Part shown: positions 1-7,429 of the stretch, piece by piece | Position numbering within the stretch: the stretch's first letter is position 1 | How the letters are laid out: the number at the start of each line of letters is the position of its first letter | NCBI GenBank assembly: GCA_902471875.1 | Contig: CABRLN010000045.1 | Span: 1-13,333, forward strand | Direction: 5' to 3' | Length of the DNA stretch: 13,333 bases | Source: an uncultured Clostridium sp. | Lineage (GTDB): Bacteria > Bacillota > Clostridia > Oscillospirales > Acutalibacteraceae | The notes under the pieces: model-generated | Database searches by the model: none | What the model was told of the DNA's origin: nothing | Seen by the model: only the letters and a program-made list of their open reading frames with translations | Program-made: the position numbers and the translations under genes

Positions 1-70
1 CGTTAAGGGCGTTGCCCTTAAAACCCACAAGGGTTTCACCCTTGACCCATAAACTTTTGAAAAAGTTTAA
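1..70. repeat. Cluster of overlapping short palindromes (possible dispersed intergenic repeat)
   Basis: Four inverted repeats lie almost back to back. TTAAGGGC (3-10) pairs with GCCCTTAA (14-21) around a 3-base loop. AAACCC (21-26) pairs with GGGTTT (31-36). CAAGGGT (28-34) pairs with ACCCTTG (38-44). AAACTTTT (51-58) pairs with AAAAGTTT (61-68). The second and third share the arm at 31-34, so they cannot form together. The block is more GC-rich than the AT-rich DNA after it and is cut by the left edge of the window. The pattern resembles dispersed intergenic palindromic elements that I associate with clostridial genomes; that identification is inference. It could also be the tail of a terminator for a gene to the left. 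Confidence 0.5.
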
Positions 71-213
71 TCAAAACTTTTAAGTGTGTTGCAAACAGTC
101 GGTGCAATAAATCATAATTTATACACCGAAATTTATAATATTAGATTTTAATATTTCACAAATAATAAAAATAAATTTTGGAAAATTACATAAATTTTTC
201 GTGAGATAGCAGG

Positions 214-242
214 TTGACTTTTGTCTATTATTGTGTTAGACT
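214..242 (+). promoter_or_regulatory. Probable sigma-A promoter of the hydrogenase gene
   Basis: A -35 box TTGACT (214-219) is followed after exactly 17 bases by TAGACT (237-242), a 4/6 match to TATAAT. It is preceded by TG at 234-235, giving an extended -10 (TGTTAGACT). Transcription would start near 249, leaving a leader of about 60 bases before the ATG at 311. No clear Rex operator was seen around it. Confidence 0.6.
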
Positions 243-310
243 TTCCTTAAAATCATATGTAAACGCATTAATAAAAAATATATTTATATTATTAAGAGGA
301 GTTGCTTATA

Positions 311-1780
311 ATGGCAGAGGTAAAAAAGCCTGAGTTAAGAAAATTTGACACTAAAGTACAGCTTTTAAAGTATAAGGTTTTACGTGAGGTTGCACGCCAT
401 GCCTATAACGATACTTTATTGGAAAGTTTTAACGATATAGCAAAGGTTATTGTAAAAGATAAACCTACTATGCGTTGCTGTATATACAAAGAAAGAGCAA
501 TTGTAGGCGAGCGTATAAAAATGGCAACAGGCGGTGACAGAAGCAACCCAAATATTATTGAGGTTATTAATATAGCCTGTGATGATTGTCCCGAGGGTGG
601 TTACGAGGTTACAGATGACTGCCGTGGCTGTATAGCACACAGATGTGAAGATGTCTGTAAGCGTGGTGCAATATCTTATGATGAGCACCAGAAAGCACAT
701 ATTGACAAAGATAAATGTATTAATTGCGGAATGTGTGCAAAGGTTTGTCCATATACTGCCATAGCAAATAGAAAAAGACCTTGTGAGCGTGCCTGTAAGA
801 TTAACGCAATTTCTAAGGACCCTGAAACAAGGGCGGCAAAAATAAATTATGACAAATGTATTTCATGCGGTGCCTGCGTTTACCAATGTCCGTTTGGTGC
901 TATTGAAGATAAATCATTTATTTTAAAGGTAGTTGACCTTATAAAGCAGCGTGAAAAAAATCCTGAAAATCAACTTATTGCAATAGTAGCACCTTCTATT
1001 GGCAGTCAGTTTAGCTATGCTAAAAGCGGTCAGGTAATAGCAGGTATAAAAAAGCTTGGTTTTTCGGGCGTAGTTGAAGCGGCATTGGGTGCTGATATTG
1101 TGTCTTATTCAGAGGCACAGGAATTAGTAGAAAAAGGATTTTTAACAAGCTCTTGTTGTCCTGGGTTTGTGTCTTATATTGAAAAATCAATGCCTAAAAT
1201 GGCTGATAAAATATCACATAATTTGTCACCTATGGCGTCTATTGCAAAGCATTTAAAAGATAAAAATAAAGACTTGGACATAGTGTTTATAGGTCCTTGT
1301 ACAGCAAAAAAGGCCGAAATTCAAAGGGAAGAGGTTAAGCCATATTTTAATGCTGTTATAACCTTTGAGGAATTGCAGGCGTTGTTTGACAGCCGTGATA
1401 TAGATATTACTCAGCTTGAAGAGGCAGAGCTTGACACAGCTACATACTTTGGCAGAATTTTTGCAAGAAGCGGCGGTTTGGCAGAGGCTGTAGGCAATGC
1501 CCTGACCGAACTTAAGGTACCTCAGGAGCAGTTTAAATTAAATGCAATTGTCTGTAATGGTATAGAAGAATGCAGAACAGCTTTGTTAAAGGCACAGGTA
1601 GGTAAACTGCCAAATAACTTTATTGAAGGTATGGCGTGTGTTGGCGGCTGCATAGGCGGTGCAGGCTGCTTAACTCACGGCACAAAGGACAGCAGACAAA
1701 TTGATGCTTATGGTAAAGAATCTACTGTACCAACTGTGGTAGAAGCACTTGAAAGAATAGATTTTCCGACTAAAAAATAA
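311..1780 (+). CDS. [FeFe] hydrogenase, cytoplasmic, group-B type
   Basis: A 489-residue iron-only hydrogenase that would interconvert protons and H2 using a reduced carrier such as ferredoxin. Numbering is from the ATG at 311, chosen because AAGAGGAG (294-301) sits 9 bases upstream; the in-frame TTG at 302 has no usable ribosome binding site. Iron-sulfur ligands come first: C104/C107/C112/C116, a ferredoxin-like set C136/C139/C142/C146, the pair C158/C162, then C183/C186/C189/C193. The H-cluster domain fills the second half. Motif L1 is TSSCCPGF (279-286), L2 is GPCTAKK (328-334), and L3 is MACVGGC (441-447) followed by GGAGCLTHG. The Met usual in L2 of the CpI type is Gly328, and L3 lacks the GGGQP ending; both fit my knowledge of group B enzymes. 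There is no signal peptide. No hydEFG maturation genes lie in the window, so they must be elsewhere. The gene stands alone under its own promoter. Physiological direction cannot be told from sequence. Confidence 0.93.
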   Translation: MAEVKKPELRKFDTKVQLLKYKVLREVARHAYNDTLLESFNDIAKVIVKDKPTMRCCIYKERAIVGERIKMATGGDRSNPNIIEVINIACDDCPEGGYEVTDDCRGCIAHRCEDVCKRGAISYDEHQKAHIDKDKCINCGMCAKVCPYTAIANRKRPCERACKINAISKDPETRAAKINYDKCISCGACVYQCPFGAIEDKSFILKVVDLIKQREKNPENQLIAIVAPSIGSQFSYAKSGQVIAGIKKLGFSGVVEAALGADIVSYSEAQELVEKGFLTSSCCPGFVSYIEKSMPKMADKISHNLSPMASIAKHLKDKNKDLDIVFIGPCTAKKAEIQREEVKPYFNAVITFEELQALFDSRDIDITQLEEAELDTATYFGRIFARSGGLAEAVGNALTELKVPQEQFKLNAIVCNGIEECRTALLKAQVGKLPNNFIEGMACVGGCIGGAGCLTHGTKDSRQIDAYGKESTVPTVVEALERIDFPTKK

Positions 1781-1827
1781 AACTTAATTTCTATGTGTAT
1801 ATTTTACATATAAGATAAAAATTATGA

Positions 1828-1865
1828 AAGGGCTGTCACATAACGCAAGTTTTGTAACAGCCCTT
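1828..1865 (-). terminator. Hairpin terminator of the lipoprotein gene, possibly shared
   Basis: AAGGGCTGT (1828-1836) pairs with ACAGCCCTT (1857-1865). The stem continues inward past single mismatches through ACA/TGT and AAC/GTT to a GCAA tetraloop. On the minus strand the stem is followed by a T-rich run (TTTCATAATTTTTATC), which fits termination of the leftward lipoprotein gene that ends at 1924. The plus-strand side has no T tract, so ending the hydrogenase transcript here is less certain. Confidence 0.6.
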
Positions 1866-1923
1866 AAAGATTATATAAAAACAAATGTTGATATTGATTT
1901 AATCTTCATAAAATTCCTCCGTT

Positions 1924-2559
1924 CTACTTACTAAGCTTAAAGTTAGAATAAGTAATTATCTTTTTGTCCACTTTTTCTGTATTATAAATTTTTATAATTC
2001 TGTAATCTCCGTCAATATAATTAACATCAATTTCAGATAAATTTATTTCGTCGGTATATTCACCCTTTGGTGATTCACTTGCCAAATCAATAATCCAATA
2101 ATTTACAGGAGGTATAATATACCATTCTCCATCTAAAAGCACCTCAAGCTGAAAATTAAAATTACCATAAACATAGTCGTCTGTTTCATTGTGCAAAGTT
2201 ATATTTAAAACCGGATTGTCAATTTTATATGACTTTTTATCCAAAGTGATATAAACCTTGTCATACGTACAGTAACTATCTGAAATAGGTGTTATGCCGG
2301 AATTTGTGGAATTATTAATTGTATCACCAAATTCTGACTTTTCTAAGTCTTTTGTAATATTTAATGTTTCCAGTTTAGACATAGCGTAATCTTTGCTGTT
2401 GATTATGTCGGATTGTGTATTGCTTGATGTTCCTTTACTTATGTCGCTTATGTCGCTGCCATTACCGGAACCATTAGTGTCAGAACAGGCTGTTAATAAC
2501 AAAGTTAATAAAACAGTTGTCAATATAAAAATATTACCTTTAATTTTCTTATTATTCAT
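1924..2559 (-). CDS. Putative lipoprotein with a C-terminal Ig-like domain
   Basis: A 211-residue protein exported and lipid-anchored to the membrane. It has a Lys-rich N-terminus, a hydrophobic segment (about 9-22) and the lipobox LTAC with Cys25 as the lipidation site. Residues 26-95 are rich in Ser, Asn, Asp and Gly and are probably a flexible linker. Residues 97-209 alternate in beta-strand fashion. They carry features I associate with a bacterial Ig-like domain of Gram-positive surface proteins: a Tyr-x-x-Val-x-Ile-x-Leu-Asp-Lys strand, an N-x-T/S-x4-Y-G strand, a DGEWY strand, and a final GDYRIIK strand. The start is supported by AGGAGG (2567-2572) at 7-base spacing. The gene is a single-gene unit with its own promoter and downstream hairpin. 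Function is unknown; the domain type is recognised by pattern only. Confidence 0.82.
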   Translation of the reverse strand: MNNKKIKGNIFILTTVLLTLLLTACSDTNGSGNGSDISDISKGTSSNTQSDIINSKDYAMSKLETLNITKDLEKSEFGDTINNSTNSGITPISDSYCTYDKVYITLDKKSYKIDNPVLNITLHNETDDYVYGNFNFQLEVLLDGEWYIIPPVNYWIIDLASESPKGEYTDEINLSEIDVNYIDGDYRIIKIYNTEKVDKKIITYSNFKLSK

Positions 2560-2611
2560 AGTTCAGCCTCCTGTTAATATATAATTTAGTTTTTACAACC
2601 TATGTAATATT

Positions 2612-2640
2612 ATAATACTGCATATAAAAAAGTATGTCAA
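2612..2640 (-). promoter_or_regulatory. Promoter of the lipoprotein gene
   Basis: Read on the minus strand, a perfect -35 TTGACA (complement of 2635-2640) is followed after 17 bases by TATTAT (complement of 2612-2617), a 5/6 match to the -10 consensus. A TATAAT three bases further downstream would give a 20-base spacer and is less likely to be used. Transcription would start near 2605, about 45 bases before the ATG. Confidence 0.7.
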
Positions 2641-2727
2641 TTATTTTCACGAATAATATTAGATTTATTTTATACTATACTTTTAGGTGAAAATTTACTA
2701 AAGCAAAAAGTTATATTTATAAAACAC

Positions 2728-2755
2728 TTGACAAATAATAATTAGTGAATATAAT
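2728..2755 (+). promoter_or_regulatory. Promoter of the T-box leader and leuA
   Basis: A perfect TTGACA (2728-2733) and a perfect TATAAT (2750-2755) are separated by 16 bases. Transcription would start near 2762, immediately before the T-box leader. The promoter looks constitutive and strong, as expected where control is by transcript attenuation. Confidence 0.8.
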
Positions 2756-2761
2756 AATTAT

Positions 2762-3044
2762 TAATAAAGAATAATTATTTAAAGACTGTGAAGGGAATAA
2801 GACATAGCATTTTAATCTTCAGAGAGTTGGCGTGTGGTGTGAGCCAATGTTTATGGTTGTGTGTATAGCTCATCCCGGAGTTGTTTGCCCGAAATGTAGG
2901 GTAATCCGTAAGACTGCGTTATAAGTCAAAGCCTTGCTAGAGGTTTGCTAAGGAGCAATGTTTATTGCTTGAAATTGGGTGGTACCACGGTAATTTTGTA
3001 TTTTATCGTCCCTTTTCTTCTGCACAAAGCAGAGGGAAAGGGAC
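2762..3044 (+). promoter_or_regulatory. T-box riboswitch, leucine-specific
   Basis: A tRNA-sensing leader. Stem I shows the AG-bulge motif AGAGAG (2821-2826) and the distal-loop motif GGTGTGAG (2837-2844), closed by TTGG/CCAA. The specifier loop lies between helix ACATAGC/GTTGTGT and helix GGGA/TCCC. The codon at its 3' side is CTC (2869-2871) followed by A, so it reads Leu. Stem III is AGCAAT/ATTGCT (2954-2969). The T-box core TGGTACCACG starts at 2980. Its TGGT would pair with a tRNA 3' end of ACCA, matching the A73 discriminator of tRNA-Leu. The overlapping terminator ends the leader. Uncharged tRNA-Leu is expected to stabilise the antiterminator and switch leuA on. Ends are approximate. 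Confidence 0.93.
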
Positions 3045-3049
3045 ATTTT
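3008..3049 (+). terminator. T-box intrinsic terminator (attenuator)
   Basis: A 16-bp stem has arms 3008-3023 and 3029-3044, is fully paired with two G-T wobbles, and has loop ACAAA. ATTTT follows directly. It is mutually exclusive with the T-box antiterminator helix just upstream and decides whether leuA is transcribed. Confidence 0.9.
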
Positions 3050-3076
3050 AATTGTTGAATTAAGGAGGAAACGGCT

Positions 3077-4768
3077 ATGAATAAATCTTTTAAAAAGTAT
3101 ATTCCGTTTAAACAAATTAATCTGCCTGACAGACAGTGGCCAAATAATGTTATAGATAAAGCACCAATATGGTGCAGTGTTGACCTGCGTGACGGTAACC
3201 AAGCTTTAATTGACCCAATGAATCTGCAAGAAAAGCTGGAGTTTTTCAAGGCTTTGTGTGATATGGGCTTTAAAGAAATTGAAATTGGATTTCCGTCAGC
3301 ATCTGAAACCGAATATGAAATATGCCGTGAGCTAATAGAGGGCAACCATATTCCTGACGATGTTACTATTCAGGTGCTTGTACAGGCAAGAGAGCATTTA
3401 ATAAGAAAAACCTTTGAGGCTATTGAGGGTGCAAAAAATGTAATTATCCATTTTTACAATTCTACATCTACACTTCAGCGTAAGGTAGTTTTTAAAAAGG
3501 ATATGCAGGGCATTACAGATATTGCGGTAAATGGCGCAAAACTTATAAAAGAGCTGACCGATTCCTATAAGGGAAGCACAAACATAAGATTTGAATATTC
3601 TCCTGAAAGCTTTAGCGGTACAGAAATGGACTTTGCAGTTGACATTTGCAGTAAGGTTATGAAAGAACTGGGTTCAACAAAAGAAAATCCTGTTATACTT
3701 AACCTGCCTAATACTGTTGAAATGTGTACGCCAAACACATATGCCGACCAAGTAGAATATTTTATAAAGCATCTGCCTAACCGTGACGCCGCAATTATTA
3801 GTGTTCACCCTCATAATGACAGGGGCTGCGGCGTAGCTGCGGCTGAGCTTGCAATGCTTGCAGGTGCCCAAAGAGTAGAGGGTACTTTGTTTGGTAATGG
3901 CGAGCGTACAGGTAATTTAGATATTGTTACTGTAGGTCTTAATATGTTTACACAGGGGGTTGACCCTAAGCTGGATTTCAGCAACCTGCCAAAGTATAAA
4001 GAAATTTACGAGCGTTGCACAAATATGAAAATACATGAGCGTACACCATATATAGGTGAGCTTGTGTTTACAGCTTTTTCGGGTTCGCACCAAGACGCCA
4101 TAAACAAGGGTATGGAGTATATGAAAAGTTCAGGAACTGATTATTGGGAGATACCATATCTTCCTATAGACCCGGCAGATGTTGGCAGACAGTATGAACC
4201 GATTATCCGAATTAATTCACAGTCCGGCAAGGGCGGTGCGGCTTTTGTAATGGCACATAACTATGGTTACAAAATGCCAAAGCAAATGCATCCGGAGTTT
4301 AGCGACCTTGTACAACAAAAGTGTGACAAATTGGGCAGAGAGCTTGTTCCAAGCGAGCTTATGGAAATTTTTGAAGAAAGCTATATTAATACAAAACGTA
4401 AATACGAAATTGTAGGTCATCCTGTAGTTACTGAAATTGGTGACGATAAAATAAAGGTTACAGGACTTTTACGAACAAACGGTGACCCATCAACCGATGT
4501 TAATATTTGCGGTGAGGGCAACGGTCCTATAGACGCTTTCTTTCGTGCTTTGGCAAGTGTAGGTGTTTGTGACTATAAATTTATTGATTACGAGCAGCAC
4601 GCAATATCAACAGGTTCAGACTCAAAGGCAGTTTCTTACATTCAGCTAATGACTCCAATGGGAAAGAATATTTTTGGCGTAGGTATTTCAAGTAATATTT
4701 ACCGCAGTTCGCTGTTTGGTGTTCTTAATGCAATAAACCGAGCAGAGCTGGAAAAAGATAATGCATAA
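3077..4768 (+). CDS. leuA: 2-isopropylmalate synthase (leucine biosynthesis)
   Basis: A 563-residue enzyme of the DRE-TIM metallolyase family. It condenses acetyl-CoA with 2-oxoisovalerate to give 2-isopropylmalate, the committed step to leucine. The N-terminal barrel begins with SVDLRDGNQ (34-42), the metal and catalytic motif. It continues with HPHND (244-248), the second metal-ligand motif, and GNGERTGN (273-280). A linker leads to the C-terminal LeuA allosteric domain (about 440-555), where leucine would bind and inhibit. The length matches the long LeuA type (about 560 residues) rather than the roughly 510-residue type. The Leu T-box upstream argues for isopropylmalate synthase over homocitrate or citramalate synthase. 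The start is fixed by AAGGAGG (3062-3068), 8 bases upstream. The gene stands alone: leuB, leuC and leuD are not in the window. Control appears to be double: T-box attenuation plus feedback inhibition. Confidence 0.96.
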   Translation: MNKSFKKYIPFKQINLPDRQWPNNVIDKAPIWCSVDLRDGNQALIDPMNLQEKLEFFKALCDMGFKEIEIGFPSASETEYEICRELIEGNHIPDDVTIQVLVQAREHLIRKTFEAIEGAKNVIIHFYNSTSTLQRKVVFKKDMQGITDIAVNGAKLIKELTDSYKGSTNIRFEYSPESFSGTEMDFAVDICSKVMKELGSTKENPVILNLPNTVEMCTPNTYADQVEYFIKHLPNRDAAIISVHPHNDRGCGVAAAELAMLAGAQRVEGTLFGNGERTGNLDIVTVGLNMFTQGVDPKLDFSNLPKYKEIYERCTNMKIHERTPYIGELVFTAFSGSHQDAINKGMEYMKSSGTDYWEIPYLPIDPADVGRQYEPIIRINSQSGKGGAAFVMAHNYGYKMPKQMHPEFSDLVQQKCDKLGRELVPSELMEIFEESYINTKRKYEIVGHPVVTEIGDDKIKVTGLLRTNGDPSTDVNICGEGNGPIDAFFRALASVGVCDYKFIDYEQHAISTGSDSKAVSYIQLMTPMGKNIFGVGISSNIYRSSLFGVLNAINRAELEKDNA

Positions 4769-4779
4769 AAGGTAATAAT

Positions 4780-4820
4780 AAAAGGTCGTTGGTTTTTGTA
4801 CCAACGACCTTTTGTTTTTT
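4780..4820 (+). terminator. Strong intrinsic terminator after leuA, probably bidirectional
   Basis: AAAAGGTCGTTGG (4780-4792) pairs perfectly with CCAACGACCTTTT (4801-4813), plus a closing T-A pair. A run of seven T follows. On the opposite strand the stem is followed by TATTATTACC, so it can also end the convergent MATE transporter gene, whose stop codon is at 4826. Confidence 0.93.
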
Positions 4821-4825
4821 TACTG

Positions 4826-6160
4826 TTATTCAGCTGCTGCAAGACGTTTTGTTCGCCATTTTCCGCTTTTCCAACGCCATATCATAAATATTCCTCGTAC
4901 ACATTCGTCAGCGGCAAAGGCAATCCACAAGCCGTAAATGCCCATACCAAATGTAACCGCAAAAATGTAAGAGCCCAGTGTACTAATTACCCACATTGAG
5001 AATATAGCACAGACAGTAGGAAATATAACGTCGCCTGCACCACGAAGACAGGCAATAACAACAAGGTTTGTGGTTCTGCCTAGCTCAAGTATAATATTCA
5101 TTATCAAAATATTAGAACCAAGCTCTATAACTTGTGCGTCATGGGTAAAAATATTTATTAACTGTGTTCTGAATATTATTCCTATTACAGAAATTATCAT
5201 TGTTATAATAAGTGCGTTACGGTAACCTTTAGAGCCTTGCTTGTAGGCTTCGTCCATTTTGTTTGCTCCTACCAAATGTCCTGTTAAAATTTGTGAAGCC
5301 TGACCTATAGAAACCGAAAAAATGTAGAAAAACATAGTTATATTTTGCACATATGTTTTTGTTATAAGGTCAACATCACTTAAGCAGGTAAGTACAATTG
5401 ATGTAACTACAAGCTGTGAAAGATTGTACAAAAAAGACTCAAGTGCAGACGGAACACCAACCTTAACCATATTTTTAACATCGTTAACCGGAAAAGGCTT
5501 TATCAGCTTGAAAATAGACAGCTTTTCAACCTTAGTAAATATAACAATAGTTAATATAATTGCACCAACCATTCTGCTGAAGGTGGTTGCAACAGCAACA
5601 CCAATTACACCCAATTTTGGTAAGCCGAACAAACCTAAAACAAAAATAACATCTAAAACAGTGTTTACTATATTCATTCCCACAGTAACATACATTGAAA
5701 TTTGCGTCATACCGTGGTTTCTTACAATTACAGATAATGAATTTAAATATGCCTGCAAAAAAATAAAACCGCCGACAATTGATAAATACTGACAAGAAAA
5801 ATCCAGAATTTTACCTTCAGCTCCAATAAAGGTTAAAATTTGTTTGTTAAATAATAATAAAACTGCACTGATAATAATGCCGAAAATAAGATTAAAGGTA
5901 ATAGACAATGCAGCTATTCGTGACGCTCCTTTTTTGTTTTCAGCACCCAAATATTGCGAGATAAGTACAGCACTTGCACCTGAAATAACCGTAAATACAA
6001 TAGTAACTATAGAAACAGCTTGATTAGCTGTATTTACAGAAGATGCAGCAAGGTCGTCATACTTACTAAGTACGAATACATCTATAAATCCTAGCAGCAT
6101 AAATAAGGCTGTTTCAATAAATATTGGCCATGCAAGATTAAAAAGCTTTAACTTTTTCAT
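4826..6160 (-). CDS. MATE family efflux transporter
   Basis: A 444-residue integral membrane protein with about twelve hydrophobic helices, the usual size for multidrug and toxic-compound extrusion transporters. It would export organic cations or metabolites using a Na+ or H+ gradient. Two MatE halves are visible. The first carries FIDVFVLSKY in helix 1 and ISQYLGAENKKGA in the loop after helix 2. The second carries GVPSALESFLYNLSQLV and, in the matching loop, GHLVGANKMDEAYKQG. The ending, with AADE-x-x-R-G and a basic WKSGKW tail, is common in clostridial members. The start is supported by AGGAGG (6170-6175) 9 bases upstream. It is a single-gene unit. No regulator lies beside it, and I found no convincing promoter upstream. 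Substrate cannot be inferred. Confidence 0.93.
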   Translation of the reverse strand: MKKLKLFNLAWPIFIETALFMLLGFIDVFVLSKYDDLAASSVNTANQAVSIVTIVFTVISGASAVLISQYLGAENKKGASRIAALSITFNLIFGIIISAVLLLFNKQILTFIGAEGKILDFSCQYLSIVGGFIFLQAYLNSLSVIVRNHGMTQISMYVTVGMNIVNTVLDVIFVLGLFGLPKLGVIGVAVATTFSRMVGAIILTIVIFTKVEKLSIFKLIKPFPVNDVKNMVKVGVPSALESFLYNLSQLVVTSIVLTCLSDVDLITKTYVQNITMFFYIFSVSIGQASQILTGHLVGANKMDEAYKQGSKGYRNALIITMIISVIGIIFRTQLINIFTHDAQVIELGSNILIMNIILELGRTTNLVVIACLRGAGDVIFPTVCAIFSMWVISTLGSYIFAVTFGMGIYGLWIAFAADECVRGIFMIWRWKSGKWRTKRLAAAE

Positions 6161-6175
6161 ACAATAGTACCTCCT

Positions 6176-6452
6176 TTTATATAAATGCTAAGGTATATAT
6201 ATTAATCTTTTAAATTTTACGCAACTTATAGTTTATATTATTTCAAAAAAACATCTAGCATTAAAGTACTTAATTTTAGCACAAAAGTCTTAAATTTATT
6301 TTAATACAAAATGTTGATTTGTATTTTATTGTTATAGTTTTTAAATTAATATCTGTTTATATAAAGATAAAACTTTTAAGCAAGCTTTGAACATGACCTA
6401 GATAATAACTTTCAGCGTATGTTTTAGCAGGCATAGCTATAAATAGCAAAAA
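6176..6452. other. AT-rich intergenic stretch, nothing recognised
   Basis: This stretch between the MATE transporter gene start and the ribF terminator has no ORF with a ribosome binding site. I found no TTGACA/TATAAT pair with 16-18-base spacing on the minus strand, although the transporter promoter must lie here. There is no long hairpin or repeat. Confidence 0.6.
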
Positions 6453-6470
6453 GCTACGGAAAACCGTAGC
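6453..6470 (-). terminator. Intrinsic terminator after ribF
   Basis: On the minus strand GCTACGG and CCGTAGC form a 7-bp stem with a TTTT loop, followed by TTTTTGC. It lies 12 bases beyond the ribF stop codon. Confidence 0.85.
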
Positions 6471-6482
6471 CTAAAATGTACG

Positions 6483-7412
6483 CTATTTGTTTTTATAGTA
6501 TGAGTTAAAACGCTTTACAGCTGTTTCGCCGTCAGAAAGTATTGCAGCCTTTAGTTCAACAAGACTGTTAAACTTAGTTTCACCTCTTATAAAATCTAAA
6601 AGCTGAATTTCTACGGTTTTGCCGTAAAGTTCACCACAGTCAAAATTTGGTATCCATGTTTCTGCCAATGGTGCGTCACTGCCTACTGTTGGCTTAATGC
6701 CAATATTTGTTACACCGCAAACAGCTTGTCCCTTTTCAAAGCGAACAGCTGTAACATATACACCAAATTTTGGTAAAATTATATTTTCCGGTATAGGTTG
6801 ATTAAAGGTAGGAGTACCCAACCTTTTGCCTAACTGCTTGCCTTTGCATACAAGCAGCTTGTATGAATATTCTCTGCCCAGCATTTTGGTTACATCTGTA
6901 ATTCTGCCTTGTTTAAGATAATGACGTATTCTTGTAGAGCTTATAGGTTCGTCATTGTACATTGCGGGCGGCAGTGAAACAACTTCTATGCTGTATTTTG
7001 AACATAAATCCCGTAATGTTTCGCTGTTGGCTTTGCCACCGCTGCCAAAATGGTAATTAAATCCGCAGTAAACTCGTTTTGCATTTAATTGTTTATGCAA
7101 AACTTCTGTAACAAAGCTTTCGGCAGATATATCTTTAATTGACTTAAAGTCTAAATTAAATAAATGCTCAACTCCAAGTAATTCTATGTATTCGTTTTTT
7201 GCGGTGTTATCCATTAGGTACGGAATTTTCTTTGTGCTTATAACAGAGGCAGGATTTTGCTTAAAGGTAAGCACAACAGGCGTCAGGCCTTGTTCTTTGC
7301 ATTTTACGGCGTTGTTAATAACCAGTGTATGTCCTGTGTGCAGTCCGTCAAAATGTCCCAGTGCCACGGCTGTGGCACAATTAAGTGGTTCGATAGTTTG
7401 GTGTATAGTCAT
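6483..7412 (-). CDS. ribF: Bifunctional riboflavin kinase / FAD synthetase
   Basis: A 309-residue cytoplasmic enzyme that phosphorylates riboflavin to FMN and adenylylates FMN to FAD. The N-terminal FMN adenylyltransferase domain (about 1-185) has the nucleotidyltransferase signature GHFDGLHTGH (19-28), the flavin-binding segment GFNYHFGSGGKAN (117-129) and SSTRIR (158-163). The C-terminal riboflavin kinase domain (about 186-309) has GKQLGKRLGTPTFN (191-204), where the usual PTAN is PTFN. It also has GVTNIGIKPTV (233-243) and ETW (251-253), whose Glu251 is the expected catalytic base. Length is typical. The ribosome binding site is weak (AAGG about 8 bases upstream). The small membrane-protein gene upstream ends 17 bases before the ATG, so the two are probably co-transcribed. 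A terminator follows directly. No truB or rbfA neighbour, which often accompanies ribF, is seen. Confidence 0.95.
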   Translation of the reverse strand: MTIHQTIEPLNCATAVALGHFDGLHTGHTLVINNAVKCKEQGLTPVVLTFKQNPASVISTKKIPYLMDNTAKNEYIELLGVEHLFNLDFKSIKDISAESFVTEVLHKQLNAKRVYCGFNYHFGSGGKANSETLRDLCSKYSIEVVSLPPAMYNDEPISSTRIRHYLKQGRITDVTKMLGREYSYKLLVCKGKQLGKRLGTPTFNQPIPENIILPKFGVYVTAVRFEKGQAVCGVTNIGIKPTVGSDAPLAETWIPNFDCGELYGKTVEIQLLDFIRGETKFNSLVELKAAILSDGETAVKRFNSYYKNK

Positions 7413-7429
7413 TTTAATTTCCTTTTAAT

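Noticed and set aside
214..300. Possible Rex (NADH-sensing) operator in the hydrogenase promoter
   Set aside because: TTGTGTTA and TTAA-like pieces are present, but no TTGTTAA-N4-TTAACAA type inverted repeat can be built.
302..310. TTG at 302 as the hydrogenase start
   Set aside because: It directly follows the AAGAGGAG ribosome binding site with no spacing; the ATG at 311 is properly placed.
416..700. Minus-strand ORF inside the hydrogenase gene
   Set aside because: It is a shadow of the conserved coding frame, with no ribosome binding site and Cys/Thr-rich low-complexity translation.
2948..3345. Two minus-strand ORFs across the T-box and the leuA start
   Set aside because: They run through the T-box core and terminator hairpin and oppose a clear leuA frame.
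6176..6452. Possible regulatory RNA upstream of the MATE transporter gene
   Set aside because: The stretch is AT-rich, but I found no stable hairpin, conserved riboswitch motif or terminator-antiterminator pair.
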